From Candolleomyces eurysporus (taxonomy: Eukaryota > Basidiomycota > Agaricomycetes > Agaricales > Psathyrellaceae), in assembly GCA_027579435.1 (NCBI GenBank), contig JANBPK010001297.1:1-31337 (forward strand): a DNA stretch of 31,337 nt. Direction: 5' to 3'. Made by a program: the position numbers and the translations under genes. The notes beneath the pieces were generated by a model, which was not told the origin of the DNA, searched no databases, and saw nothing but the letters and a program-made list of their open reading frames with translations. Position 1 is the first letter of the stretch; each line of letters begins with the position of its first letter. Below, piece by piece: positions 1-10,118 of this stretch.

Positions 1-26
1 GGAGCGCTGGCCCACGATCCACATAA
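1..26 (+). CDS. 3' end of a further copy of the tandem secreted peptide-precursor gene (partial)
   Basis: Only the last codons are inside the window. In the frame starting at base 3 they read SAGPRST and stop (TAA 24-26), matching the SGPRSAY-stop end of the copy that finishes at 18302. The bases after the stop (GTGAGT-like sequence, then CCAACCAATTATGCT) match the sequence downstream of the copies ending at 11186, 15054 and 18302. This is therefore the fifth visible member of the array, and the array continues to the left of the window. Everything upstream is missing, so its integrity is unknown. Confidence 0.75.
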
Positions 27-342
27 TAGGTGAGTACCGACCAACCAATTATGCTTGGCGGAAATGGAAGTTTGACCAAAGCTCTTTTAGGGTGCCAACG
101 AGCTCGATGAGTCGGTGCGAAGGAAGCGCTATATCGATGTCCCAAAGAAGCCTATGAGAGCGGAGAGAGCCAAGTAGTTTTGATCAGTGGTTGTCATACT
201 AATAGAAACTTCAATATTTACATGAGTTGAGGTTTTCTCTTCTCCCAGTATGCCTCTTAATGTAAGTATTCAGTGACGAATTGACCCCATCAAACAAAAC
301 GTACGAGCTTCCGAGGTTGCGATAGCGTAATTGTAAGAGCCC
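27..342 (+). repeat. Post-gene spacer segment of the tandem unit
   Basis: This stretch aligns with 11187-11560, 15055-15460 and 18303-18680. Shared landmarks are GGGTGCCAACGAGCTCGATG, AAGAAGCCTATGA, the AATAGAAAC/TTTACATGA segment and GAGGTTGCGATAGCGT. Similarity stops near 342 at GCCCGGCCT, where foreign sequence begins, and resumes near 4557. I see no gene in it. Confidence 0.7.
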
Positions 343-945
343 GGCCTGTTGCCGAGGGTACTTACGGGGGCTGGTTGTGGGCCAAGACCGAATTCCATCT
401 TGCCACCGGCTTGCTTCCGTCCTTCGGCTCTTTCCATCACTCATTTGCCTTTCTTAGCTCTGCTCCAATTTCGTTGTTCCTCTCCGTTTCCTGAACGAGG
501 ACAAGGGGGAGGAGTATTTGTGGGATTGCATCAATTATCCACTATTCATTGAGGGATACGGGAGGAACGTTTCTTACTTTGAAGGTTTTTTTTTGGTTGT
601 CCTACTTTGCCGTGCGCAGCATCGGCCGCTTCCCACAGGTATGCTTTCTTCCGGTGGGAATAGAGAGTTTGGGTACATTTGACATATCTCATATCTCATG
701 GGCGAAGTTGTCAGGCATGTTTCAGCGAGTGTGCAGAAACGACTTTCAATGTAAGATCCAGAGCAAGAACATACGGATCATTTAATCAGAACAGCAGGAC
801 ACTGTACCCGCTCAAAAATAATGGGCGTTGCAGTGAAGCCGGCTTCAAGGGATATTTACAGCGACATCGAGACAATAGCGAGCCAAACAGCTAACAAGAA
901 CTCACACGAGCATATACGAGAAAGCCCGGTCCGCCTTAGGATATC
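343..945. other. Gene-free flank of the insert
   Basis: No convincing coding sequence. A short stretch at about 605-645 (TGCCGTGC...GCATCGGCC...CTTCCCACAGG) resembles 8118-8153 and, less well, 4526-4556. Confidence 0.4.
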
Positions 946-3190
946 CTAATCACCCTCCTCTCGGTACCTCACCCTATCTCCCCATTTGACCATATCGACG
1001 CAGTCGTGCTCCGCTGTCTCTTGACTTCCAACCGAAGCTGCCAACAGCGACCTTGTATCTGTTGGTTCGAAATTGCTTCTATACTCCAGATNCCCCCATG
1101 CGCAACGCGGCCACAACGATACAAAGGGTCGATAGGTTCATGATTGTCATGGGTAAAAGGAACGCTACTTGCACGTAGGTCATGCGTGCGGACCAGCCCA
1201 TCACAGTATACTCGACCAACCCCTGCACCGGGCGCCAGCATCCCGGCGGTGGGGACTGCCGCAGTAGATGCAGCCTGAGATACGTTGTCTATATGATTCA
1301 ACCGTGTGACCCTTCGTACGATATCAGGTTAAGCAACTCGGAAACTCACCGCATACTCAAGGACACCCTGTACCGTTGCTGCGTACAGCTCAAGGTACCC
1401 AGGATCTTGTTCGATTTGGCGTAAATCAAAGAGTTTGACGCCGACTGTGGCTACCGACTCCGCGATCATGTTAGAGTTCCAACGCTGAGCCCAGCTCACC
1501 AACTCCCCCAGAATATGGGTCGACGATTGAACCAATGCGGGATGGGTGCTCCGATTCGCTGGTGCTAGGGAAGTTTTGACAGTGGGATTTATGTCGGTAG
1601 TGAAATATCTCTCGATACTACGATACGTAGCTGAAAAGATTCCAGCACGCATTGGCGACACCGTGCAGGTGACATTTCCGATAAAAGTGGAATAACCCGG
1701 ACCAGAGNCCCCCTCGCAGGTAGAGGTAGTANGGGCCCATCCTTCTCGGAGGACTGGGGGACATCACTCGTGCACGCCATAAAAGCCAGTCCGTTCTGCG
1801 TGCTATCCGTGATGTTCTCCGAGCTGGCAGAGCTCGAGTTAGACACTGAGGCCTGTCCATCTCCGCAAACCCTACGATACCGAAGCTCGCCCGACGCTGC
1901 AGCAGGATCAAACCAGATAGGGCTGGTGTTGGTGTAGGCGCAGGTAACGTTGCTCTCGAGCCCTTGTTGGTACATAGTGTAGTTGTATGAGAGGATTCCT
2001 CTTTGTGTGCCGGAGTTGATGAAAAGGCTGTGCGACGTCCAGTTGTGATTTAAAGCAGGGACACCGTTGGGTCCCATGGGAAGGACGCCCCTCGCCGAAC
2101 CAAGGACCGGGACTCCCGCTTCCGTGCTGAGCAGGCGGGGGAGGGGTTGGTACCCTTTCGATGTAAAAATCTAGAAAGAGTGAACATGGGTCCGAGGAAG
2201 TGAGAAAATTCATTTTCAGGATGAGACGTACGTTGGCGCGCCCGGAATCGAGTATATCAAGCATGATATGCTCGGACAGACAGGTTGCTTGAGGCAATTG
2301 GGGCTCCTGACGCCGTTTTNATTGGTGGCATGTCGCTTGTAAACTGCACCGAGCTCCCCGAGAATTCCGAATACCTGTCCTGGGCCTATTTAGTCGGATA
2401 ATAATGAGTCACAATTAGCTTCGGCTCGATTTCTCAGCGAATGTAGAACGAACCATCTGCCTGCACCAACCCGACGGATACCGGTCGCGCTCTCCAAGCC
2501 ACGACACACATTGAGGGTCCTCTGATGTGAAATCAAGCTCCCATCCCTCCAGCTCTCTGATTCGAGACTTGCTAAAACTAGAGGGAGAGATCAAGCTCGC
2601 CGTCCCTGATGGGATGGCGGCAAAGCCACCAAGAGCTGCAAACAGGAGAAACACAAGCAGGGACCGTTGACGCTTTCCCACAAGCGCCTTCCAATCCGAC
2701 AACCCCCAAACCACACTCATGTGCCGAAACGCCATGAGCGCTGACACACCGAACACAGTGATGGCCTTGTCTTCATTACTATTGGCGATGAACGCCTTCC
2801 CATACCTCGTAATCGCACATCCGAACAGGAAGGTCGCGGCTATGCGATTCAAGGTTCCGATGAAGGTGACGAAGGCGCTGACCAGTTGAGCGTTTTCAAC
2901 GACATACTCAGCCGCCCCATTAGTCATCTGGATGCCTCCAGAAACGCTGAATAGCCCGAGAACAAACCACGGCCACAACAACAGAGAAAGGATGCCGATG
3001 AGGAGGAGCACATCGTTTGTTGAGATGAGAATACAGCCTGCGACGGAAATAAGCTGGGTTTCGGCTCTCAAACGACGATTGCCATCTCACCTCTGAGGAT
3101 GACTTTCTTATTGCTGACGGACTGAGGCAAATCCTCTCTGGCCGTCGTAATACTCGATTTCTCTGAATCAATGGGATGGTAAGATGCCAT
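946..3190 (-). CDS. Multi-pass membrane protein with a large extracellular domain (uncharacterised Agaricomycete type)
   Basis: Five exons on the minus strand: 3190-3091, 3037-2482, 2374-2232, 2170-1350 and 1288-946, giving about 652 residues. The introns are 53, 107, 61 and 61 nt, and all phases agree. The N-terminus MASYHPIDSEKS is followed by four hydrophobic segments (about residues 42-65, 82-104, 121-140, 152-176). A presumably extracellular region of about 400 residues follows, with N-glycosylation sequons (NYT, NVT twice) and cysteines. One C-terminal membrane segment (about 578-603) and a short polar tail ending in YREEGD complete the protein. N at 1092, 1708, 1732 and 2320 each break the frame if counted and keep it open if ignored. 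The stretch TCLSEHIMLDILDSGRAN and the YLYLRG region match what I remember of this common Agaricomycete family, whose function is unknown. The array spacers on both sides indicate that the gene entered the array. The exon 2/3 junction is the least certain. Confidence 0.8.
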
Positions 3191-4556
3191 GATGATGACA
3201 CCCACACGAGCTTAGCAGGGAGAGCTGACAAGCCAAAGGGGGTCCAGCGTGGGTTTGAAAGGCGTCCCTGAAACCGTTTGGGTGGCTAGTTAAGGGATCC
3301 ATTAACGCTCTCCATGCCGCATTGCGCATAGCCTGGCATGTGGCACGCCACATTGGCACCTTGAATGTTCTAGCCACGCCAATGGAACCATCTAATTGCT
3401 CTGATAAGGTTACCTCGGCGCGATGTCTGAGTTGTCTGGGATAGGATAGATAAGACTTGGGCGCTTACAGCAAACGACGATACACCCATATATTCTATTT
3501 GGTTGTGAAGCAGTACAAATAAACCTAGGCCAAATTTAGTAGGGGAAGTCAATTGCTTGGCCAAAAAGGGTCAAGATCCGTAACCAATCTATGTATCTCG
3601 ACTTCATGACAGACTCCTTTGAACAACTGCTGTGCGAAATCGTCGCAAATACCCCAAGAGAGGAGAAATAACAGCTTCTTGTGATGCCCGTGTACGTGAA
3701 ACTGAGCGCCCTGGCAAGAGTGAACGAGGCCATAGAGCTACATGATCAGCAGCATACTATTAGTGATTGCGGTTGAAATGCAGCCCATTTATGAATACTT
3801 TGTGTGTATAGCTCCCCAAATGAAAACAGTCAAGTACGAATATTTGAGCAAAGTGGGTCTATCGTTTCATTGTTTGCTGTATAAGGCAACATCGGCGAGC
3901 ACTCCTAGAATACAAGTCACCTGTCGGAAGTACTTGACATTCAAGTTTGCATTCAGTGGGCTGAGTCCCGGGCGATACACATTGATTGAGTTAGTCGCAG
4001 GCAGAGAGAAAGTCGAGGGAGGAGTGAACGCAGGGGAGCAATGATATTCGACAGTGGGAACGCGTATCGAGCTCGAGGATGTCTTATTTGGGCTGTTCCG
4101 AGGTATTTTGACTCGGGTACATCACACCCCCGCTGCGCGCCAAGACATTACATGGCCGGTGTGCATCATTTCGGGCGCTAGTTACCATTCTCGTCTTCCC
4201 ACCATTTATTGCCAACAATGCAACCAAGACTTGCCGTCTTCATGCTTGTTCCTCTTTGTCCTCCTCTGTCTTCTTTCTTCTCTTCCAATGTCTTTGTCTT
4301 CTGGCTTCCCAGTCTTATTGCAGTCCCTGGAGTGATACAAGAACAAGCAAGTTGTTTTCAAGGATGAGAAATGCAATTTAGTAGTTTTATAGTCAAGTGA
4401 AAGGCACGGTTCATTGTAACATTTCTCACCATTTTCAAAAAATAGGATTCCATATATTTCAGACATTGCTAAAACTATTTACTGTGAAAACTAAACAAAA
4501 AACGAGTCAAAATGCCTTGGGCATGTGCCGTGCAGTGCGTCGGCCCGCTTTCACCA
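3191..4556. other. Gene-free part of the insert upstream of the membrane protein gene
   Basis: This holds the presumed promoter of the minus-strand gene and otherwise nothing I recognise. About 31 bp at 4095-4125 (GTTCCGAGGTATTTTGACTC...) resemble 7910-7940. About 50 bp at 4505-4556 (GAGTCAAAATGCCTTGGGCA...) resemble 8096-8150. Both matching stretches in the other spacer lie inside a ~250 bp block missing from sister spacers. Confidence 0.4.
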
Positions 4557-6001
4557 AGTTCAAATTGGAAGGTGGAGGGCCGAAGGCCCATTCCTTTAGA
4601 TGCAGACAGAGTCGGACAATCGCAAGCAATGACGATTCAAGAGGTTTTCTTGGCTTGGTACGATCATCCTCACCAACTTGAGGTAGGTATGCCAGGTGCC
4701 AGGTGGCCAAGCTCTGATATCCATCTCTAGCTTGAAGTTCAGTCGCACCGTTCCAGGGGATCCGCATAATCTTCCTTTTTGTCACCTGCACGCTCCTTAC
4801 ACCAAAGCTTGATTTGAATAGCAGTGACTGCCTTGGTCGAAAACAAATCGAATATTGAACACACATTCTCATTCCTCTAGATTCATGAGTATATTAATAG
4901 TAGGTATCATCCCCTTTTCCGCTTGGGGTCGTACCAAGATATCCGAAGCAGGTTCTCGTTCGCACCGCCAGCCTGGTACCCGCATACACATGTCGCCAGA
5001 TGGGTTTAAATCTATAGCAGGAAATAGAAAAAGGAAACATATCCTTTGTCCTCTAGAGTGCCTTTGCGCGGATGATCACATGGTAGGCGTCTCGGAAGCA
5101 TAAAAAACGGTCAGCACTCGAGAATTCTTATTCCCGAGCGGAGGAAACCGACGTTCGTCCTTATCGGTGAGGCTGGGTATTATGGTGCTCAATGAGCCCG
5201 AGAACCCCGACGTGGTAAAGTGTCGAGACAGTTTAGCTGTGCAAACCGACCAAACGCATTGGTTGTATTGCTGGAAACTAGCATGTGAGGCTGTGTGGTC
5301 GGCAAATGTATGGAGACATGATAGTCATCACGTCACACAGTAGAAATAATCGTAGTTGCGGTTGAACTCAATACTAGCTATGTCTCCTCATTGCAATCTT
5401 GCCAGAAGTAAACGTTGACGGCTTCCATTCCCATGAGGTGGTGATTGATCCCCTGTGGCTGGAAAAAAATAATAAAAAGGTGAATGCCAAGCGATCTGGT
5501 CTATCGATGTGCTGAATTAGCCGTGTCTACAGGATCAAATTTCAGTAGTAACCTTAGGTATTCGGGTTCTGTAGGGACGAAGAACAGCATCTTATTGTTT
5601 AGATGCCATCCATCTGACTCTCGAGCTCGAAACCTTGATGAGGTAGTCAGCCGGAGAGGGACGATCCTTGCCTAAAGGCCGGCGAAGCATGAGAATATCT
5701 CTATCGAGCTCGTTTGTAGAACGACGATCACCGGTTTAACCTTTTCAGCGATCATCATGATATATCTACGTTTTCTGAGCATACTTATGATCACACCACT
5801 GAGATTCTACCGACAGCCACTGCCACCATTGGATCACGACGAAGTTGCGCGCACATGTCATCCTTTTTTTCTTTTGGCAATAGGCGTGTGCAGGGACAGA
5901 TACGAGAGGCTGACTGAGGCTGAGTACAACGTATGGTAACACACGAGGCTGATCATCAATTTTGGATGAGAACTAGACCTACTGGGACTATTCTCGAGCA
6001 G
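4557..6001 (+). repeat. Spacer and upstream region of tandem unit A
   Basis: This aligns in pieces with 7600-8480 plus 8990-9880, with 11520-11960 plus 12960-13840, with 15400-16960 and with 18670-19440. Landmarks are CACGTTCTCATTCCTCTAG, TTATCCTTTGTCCTCTAGAG, CGTTCGTCCTTATC and CCGATACTGAATTAGCCGT. No gene was found. The final few hundred bases lead into the TATA box of copy 1. Confidence 0.65.
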
Positions 6002-6007
6002 TATAAA
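6002..6007 (+). promoter_or_regulatory. TATA box of precursor copy 1
   Basis: TATAAA in the context GAGCAGTATAAAGGTGGAGT, 235 nt before the ATG. The same box occurs 238, 239 and 231 nt before the ATG of copies 2-4. It is followed by a pyrimidine-rich block (TCTTCTCTCTCATT) that is a likely start region. Confidence 0.75.
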
Positions 6008-6087
6008 GGTGGAGTGAGGCAAGAGGGTAGACAGCAAGAAGCCGGTCTTCTCTCTCATTCACTTTCCTCCTCAATCTCTCCACCTAT

Positions 6088-6114
6088 CGGATTATCAACA
6101 GGGCCGGTCCCTAC
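6088..6114 (+). promoter_or_regulatory. Conserved 5' leader motif (copy 1 instance)
   Basis: A 27-nt motif with core ACAGGGCCGGTCCCTAC is kept about 85 nt after the TATA box in all four copies, while nearby leader bases vary. The GGGCCGGTCCC core is nearly palindromic. It is probably transcribed leader, so it may act in RNA or as a downstream promoter element. The role is inferred only from conservation. Confidence 0.4.
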
Positions 6115-6179
6115 AAGCAGGAATTTGAAACTAAATAATTAATAGTCAACGAATCCACTACTACCACTCTTCAATTCAA

Positions 6180-6234
6180 GTAAGTCACCACCGTGTAGCT
6201 ATTGTCAACTGCCGACTGACCTTTACGACTGCAG
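6180..6234 (+). other. 55-nt intron in the 5' leader of copy 1
   Basis: Donor GTAAGT, branch-like GACTGAC and acceptor CTGCAG, ending two bases before the ATG. Intervals of exactly 55 nt with the same acceptor precede copies 2 (10062-10116, donor GTCAGT), 3 (14026-14080, GTAAGT) and 4 (17140-17194, GTGAGT). Confidence 0.65.
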
Positions 6235-6236
6235 AG

Positions 6237-7312
6237 ATGCGCACCAACTTTATCTCCGCTGGTTTTGTCTTCCTTTCCATCGCTCTTCAAGCGTCTGCAG
6301 CACCCCTGGTCAGTTAGGTTTCAAAATTCCGTTTCCCGAAAGCGACGACAATGCTCGTAGTAACTCGGTTCCATCCATAATATAGATCAGCTTCAATGAA
6401 CCTTCGACCGAGAACTTCAGACGAGGTCTAGAGGCTAGTCGCACTCACCGCTACCGTTTACCGCACCGGCTGACTCTACTGATACTAGCTGGACCTCTCA
6501 GAGATCGATAACCGTCACTTTGACCTGAACGATTTGGAAGGACGAGCTCCAAACGTATGGCAATCGATCAAGAATGGCGCCAGCAGTTTCTTCAATTCTC
6601 CCATCGTCCAAACCGCAGCTACAGCCGCGGTCGGCGCAGGCGCGACCTGGGGTGCGAATAAAGCCATAGATTCATTCTCTGGTAGACGTCCTCAAGCGAA
6701 AAGAAGTCTCGAGGTCCGTGTCCCACGACTACCTAGACTCTCAGGAGACATCGTTTTTCATCCTTGCTGACCGTCTCTGTGTGCGCATTTCCAGCTCGAT
6801 TTATCCGATATAGATAACCGCAACTTTGACATCGACGAGCTCGAAAAAACGCGTAGCTCAGAATACATGGAACAAAATCAAGCAGGGTGCTAGCGCATTT
6901 TTCAACCATCCTATCACCCAATCCGCTGCGGGGATCCTGACTACTGCTGCTGTGGATAGAGCCCTGTCAGGAAGACCCAGAAATTCGAAGAGAAGCCTGG
7001 AGGTATGTTGGCTGTCTTCTATGTCTGTTTAGCTATCCTCCAAGAAACTGATCTTTCATGCTAAACCAGCTCGATGTTCCCGAGCTGGATGAACGTGACC
7101 TGGACCTTTTCACCGAGTTCCCTGTGCTTGGAGCAAGGACTTCGGACGGGCTTCCCGAGCTCGATGCGCGGCAGATGAACAGGATCAGGAGACTTGGAGC
7201 GCAGCTCAGGAGCCGAATTCGGACGAGCACTTCGAGGATGCGGAGTCCTTTACATTGGGGCTTATCCATGTCTATAAATGGCGTTCACATCAATAGGGCA
7301 TCACGTTTGTAA
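6237..7312 (+). pseudogene. Kex2-type secreted peptide precursor, copy 1 (frameshifted, possibly by assembly error)
   Basis: The exons are 6237-6308, 6386-6433, 6489-6713, 6795-7002 and 7070-7312, laid out as in the intact copies. They encode a signal peptide, a propiece ending in RRGLE, two cassettes ending in KRSLE, and a last cassette. The fourth exon is 208 nt instead of a multiple of three. The run after its DELE codons has six A where copy 3 has five, and counting the sixth leads to an early stop. Intron 2 begins with GC (GCTAGT) where the sisters have GT. The C-terminal tail after about 7210 is unlike the other copies, and the usual downstream spacer is missing until about 7480. Without the extra A the product would be about 264 residues. 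It may be a decaying copy, or a functional copy with a homopolymer error. Promoter and leader are as well kept as in the intact copies. Confidence 0.75.
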
Positions 7313-8567
7313 GGATGCAGACGGTCAGGTAACACCTTATAATGTCTGGTAGACTTGATCAAGTTATGGTTGGTCAGTTTTAGTCATAGTTACAGTGTTC
7401 AATAGATCAACTTTGCATCGGATCTACATCCACGCCAACTTAACCTGCATCGGTAATGAACTCTCCTTTCCGTTGCTTAATAATCTTTACATTTATATGA
7501 GTTTGAGGTTTCCTCTTCTCCCTGTATAAATCTTCATGTGAGGTGATTATTCAATGAGCACTTGCGTTCCACCAAGTTGAATAACGAGTTCCCCAGGGTG
7601 CGATCGCATCAAGAGCTCGACCTCAAGTTGGACAGTAGAGGGCCCGAGGCCAGTCTCTTTACATATACACATGAAGATTCAAGGGGTTTTTCTTGGCTTA
7701 GCACGACCATCCTTGGCCGTTCGGGCATGTATATCAAATGCCAGGTGATGAGAATTCGATATCCGTCTGTAACTTGAATCTCAGTCGCACCATTCCAGGA
7801 AATACCTATAGATCTCCCCTTGTCAACTACACGCTCCTTCCAGCGGAGTTTGTATGGAATAGGAAATCGAATCCTGAGCACACGTTCTCATTCCTCTAGT
7901 TTTATCAAAGTTCCGAGGCAATTTGACTCGGGTTCATACATGCAAATTCCAGGCGCCAAGATGGATGCGCGGCATGTGCAGGAACCAACAGCGGCACCGC
8001 CGTTTCCCGTCGGTGTTTCCCGTTCTCCTTTTCTGGTTTCACGTTTGCCTGTCCCTCTAACCTCCAAAACCTCGAAAGTAATTCATGTACAGGTGGAGTC
8101 AAAATGCCTCGGACCACTGCCGTGCAAAGCAGCGGCCACTTCCCACAGGTTATAGTGAGCGTCGCTACTCTCTTCGCTTAGGGTCGTCACAAGATATCAG
8201 AGGCAGGTTCTCGTCCGCACCACGGGCTTGGCAGCCGCCTGTCCGTGTCGTTAGGCCCGTTCAAAATCTATTACAGAAAATGGTAGAAGGAAGCTTATCC
8301 TTTGTCCTCTAGAGTACGTTTTCGCGGACTATCACATCGTAGGCTCTGCAAAAGTATGGAAAACGTCCAGTATTTGTAAATTCCCCTTTCTTAACAGAAC
8401 AAATGGGCGTTTGCCCTGATTGGTGATGTTGCGTGGAGCGCTTAATGAGCCCGATAAATCCTGACACGCCAAAGCGTTCACAGAGTCCGACGCATGTGAG
8501 GAAAACGGTGAGCCAATTGTCTGCATGTAAAAACCGACATGCCGATTTGGCCGACGTATTGACTGAA

Positions 8568-8824
8568 TTAAAACGTAGATGGAATTGGTGAATTTTGAGA
8601 GGAAGCAGAGACGGGAGGAGGTCGGCCGAAGGTCATGATATTCGTCGCTGAGGCAGAGAACAGGACGAGAAAGCCTCTCTGGTGCCAGCCTTGTAGTCCT
8701 TGCTATCAAAGTTGAAGGCGAGGAGGTTCTAGGAGGTGGCGGACGAGATGCATTGCTGTAACGCCAGCAGACGCCGCGAGGGCGGAGAGCGAGCCAAGCG
8801 TTAGGGAACTCCGAGTCTCGTCAT
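8568..8824 (-). pseudogene. Relic of a small secreted protein gene (unit B copy)
   Basis: Read on the minus strand, this aligns with 12252-11969. The shared coding frame contains QCIS, NLLAF.FD.KDY, AFSS and ASAT.I...GR, and both end in SPIPSTF-stop (TAA here, TAG there). This copy has a TAG where the other has the Trp codon of PWNLLAF, a one-base shift before the ASAT stretch, and a broken signal-peptide region. Agreement of frame and stop between two diverged copies shows it was once coding. I do not recognise the family. Confidence 0.55.
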
Positions 8825-9880
8825 CTTGCAGCTAAGGGGAGGGTAAGGATAGTATAGGAGCTAGTAAGGTAAGGTGGAGGTTAGTGAAAATATCTAGGCC
8901 TTGCTAGTCCGACGCGAATTTACCCTTACTCTTCGGAGCTCGGCCAGAGGCTTTTAAAGTTTATTTAGCATTGATAGACCCTGGCAGAGCGCTCCGCCCT
9001 CCCTTTTAATAACTGTTTAGCTGTGGGGACTATGCAAACATATTGATGCATGCTGAAAATTTGGGACGGTTCTGCAGTTGGCAAATATATAGACATCATA
9101 GTCATCGTGTCAAGTAGTAGAAGTAGCAGTGGCTTTTGTTGAATTCAATACTAACTATGTCTCCTCCTCTTTCCACGACTGCCAGAAGCAACCGTCGATA
9201 CTGTCCGTCGCCGTGAAGTGGCGGTTGCCCTTGCCAGGTTTGTACTTCGTGTTGTTTGTACCCTACAAATATAAAAAAGGGAAGCGCTCTGGTTTACCAA
9301 TACTGGATTACTGTAACCGTGAAAATATCCAAAACAAGCACGGAGCGATGTGGTCTACCGATACTGAATCAGCCGTATCTGTAGGATCAAAGCTCCGTTG
9401 CACTCCTGAGGCATTCGGGGTTTGTAGGGGTGAAAAACATCATCTTCAAATTGATTGTAGGCGCCATCCATCTGGCTATGGAGCTCAAGACCGTGATGAA
9501 GCAACCAGCCGGAGAAGGAGGATCCTTTTCTGAAGGGCTGCAATGTAGCAGAACGTCTCTGTCGAGCTCGTTCGTAGAACTAACGATCACTGGTCTAACC
9601 TTTTCCGGAATCATCGTGATATATCTACTTTTTTTCAACCTACTTATGATACACCACTGAGATAGTCCACCAACAGCCACTGCCACCACTTGATCACGAC
9701 TGAGTTGCGCACACATGCCATTTTTTTCGCAATAGGCGTGCTCTGGCTCAGAGACAGGTACGACAGGCTGAACGAGGTTGAGTACAAACGTATGATGAAC
9801 ACACGAGGCTGATCATCAATAATAGATGAGAACTGGACCTACACCATCTACAGAGCTACTGTGAGGCTCGTCTCGAGTAG
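8825..9880. repeat. Spacer of unit B upstream of copy 2
   Basis: It aligns with the spacers of units A, C and D (for example GACAGGTA(C/A)GA.AGGCTGA and GCGCACACATG near 9700-9780). It contains no gene that I can support. Confidence 0.5.
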
Positions 9881-9886
9881 TATAAA
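9881..9886 (+). promoter_or_regulatory. TATA box of precursor copy 2
   Basis: TATAAA in the context GAGTAGTATAAAGGTGGAGT, 238 nt upstream of the ATG at 10119. The conserved pyrimidine-rich block and the ACAGGGCCGGTCCCTAC leader motif follow. Confidence 0.75.
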
Positions 9887-10118
9887 GGTGGAGTGAGGCG
9901 AGAGGGTAGACAGCAAGAAGCCGGTCTTCTCTCTCATTCACTTTCCTCCTCAACCTCTCCACCTATTAGATTATCAACAGGGCCGGTCCCTACAAGCAGG
10001 AATTCCAAATAATCAACAGTCAACAGATCCACTACCACCACTTCTAATTCATATACAGCCAGTCAGTCACCACCATACAGCTATTGTCGCATGGCGACTG
10101 ACCTTTACGACTGCAGAA

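Larger units (their letters stand above)
343..4556. other. About 4.2 kb of foreign sequence interrupting one spacer of the tandem array
   Basis: In the spacers after copies 3 and 4 the sequence around GAGGTTGCGA...CGGCCT runs within a few dozen bases into GGTGGAGG(G/C)...GAGGCC. Here the same two landmarks lie at about 330-342 and 4565-4580, with unrelated sequence between them. The insert contains one complete gene (946-3190, minus). No terminal inverted repeats or clear target duplication were found by eye, so the mechanism is unknown. It may be a transposon-driven insertion, or the spacer may have been broken by recombination. Confidence 0.6.

Noticed and set aside
1589..2297. Several overlapping minus-strand frames treated as separate small genes
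   Set aside because: They are pieces of one gene split by introns and by N bases that act as extra characters.
3742..4335. Two plus-strand open frames of about 100 codons in the insert
   Set aside because: No signal peptide, domain or homologue pattern, and no sister sequence to support a frame.
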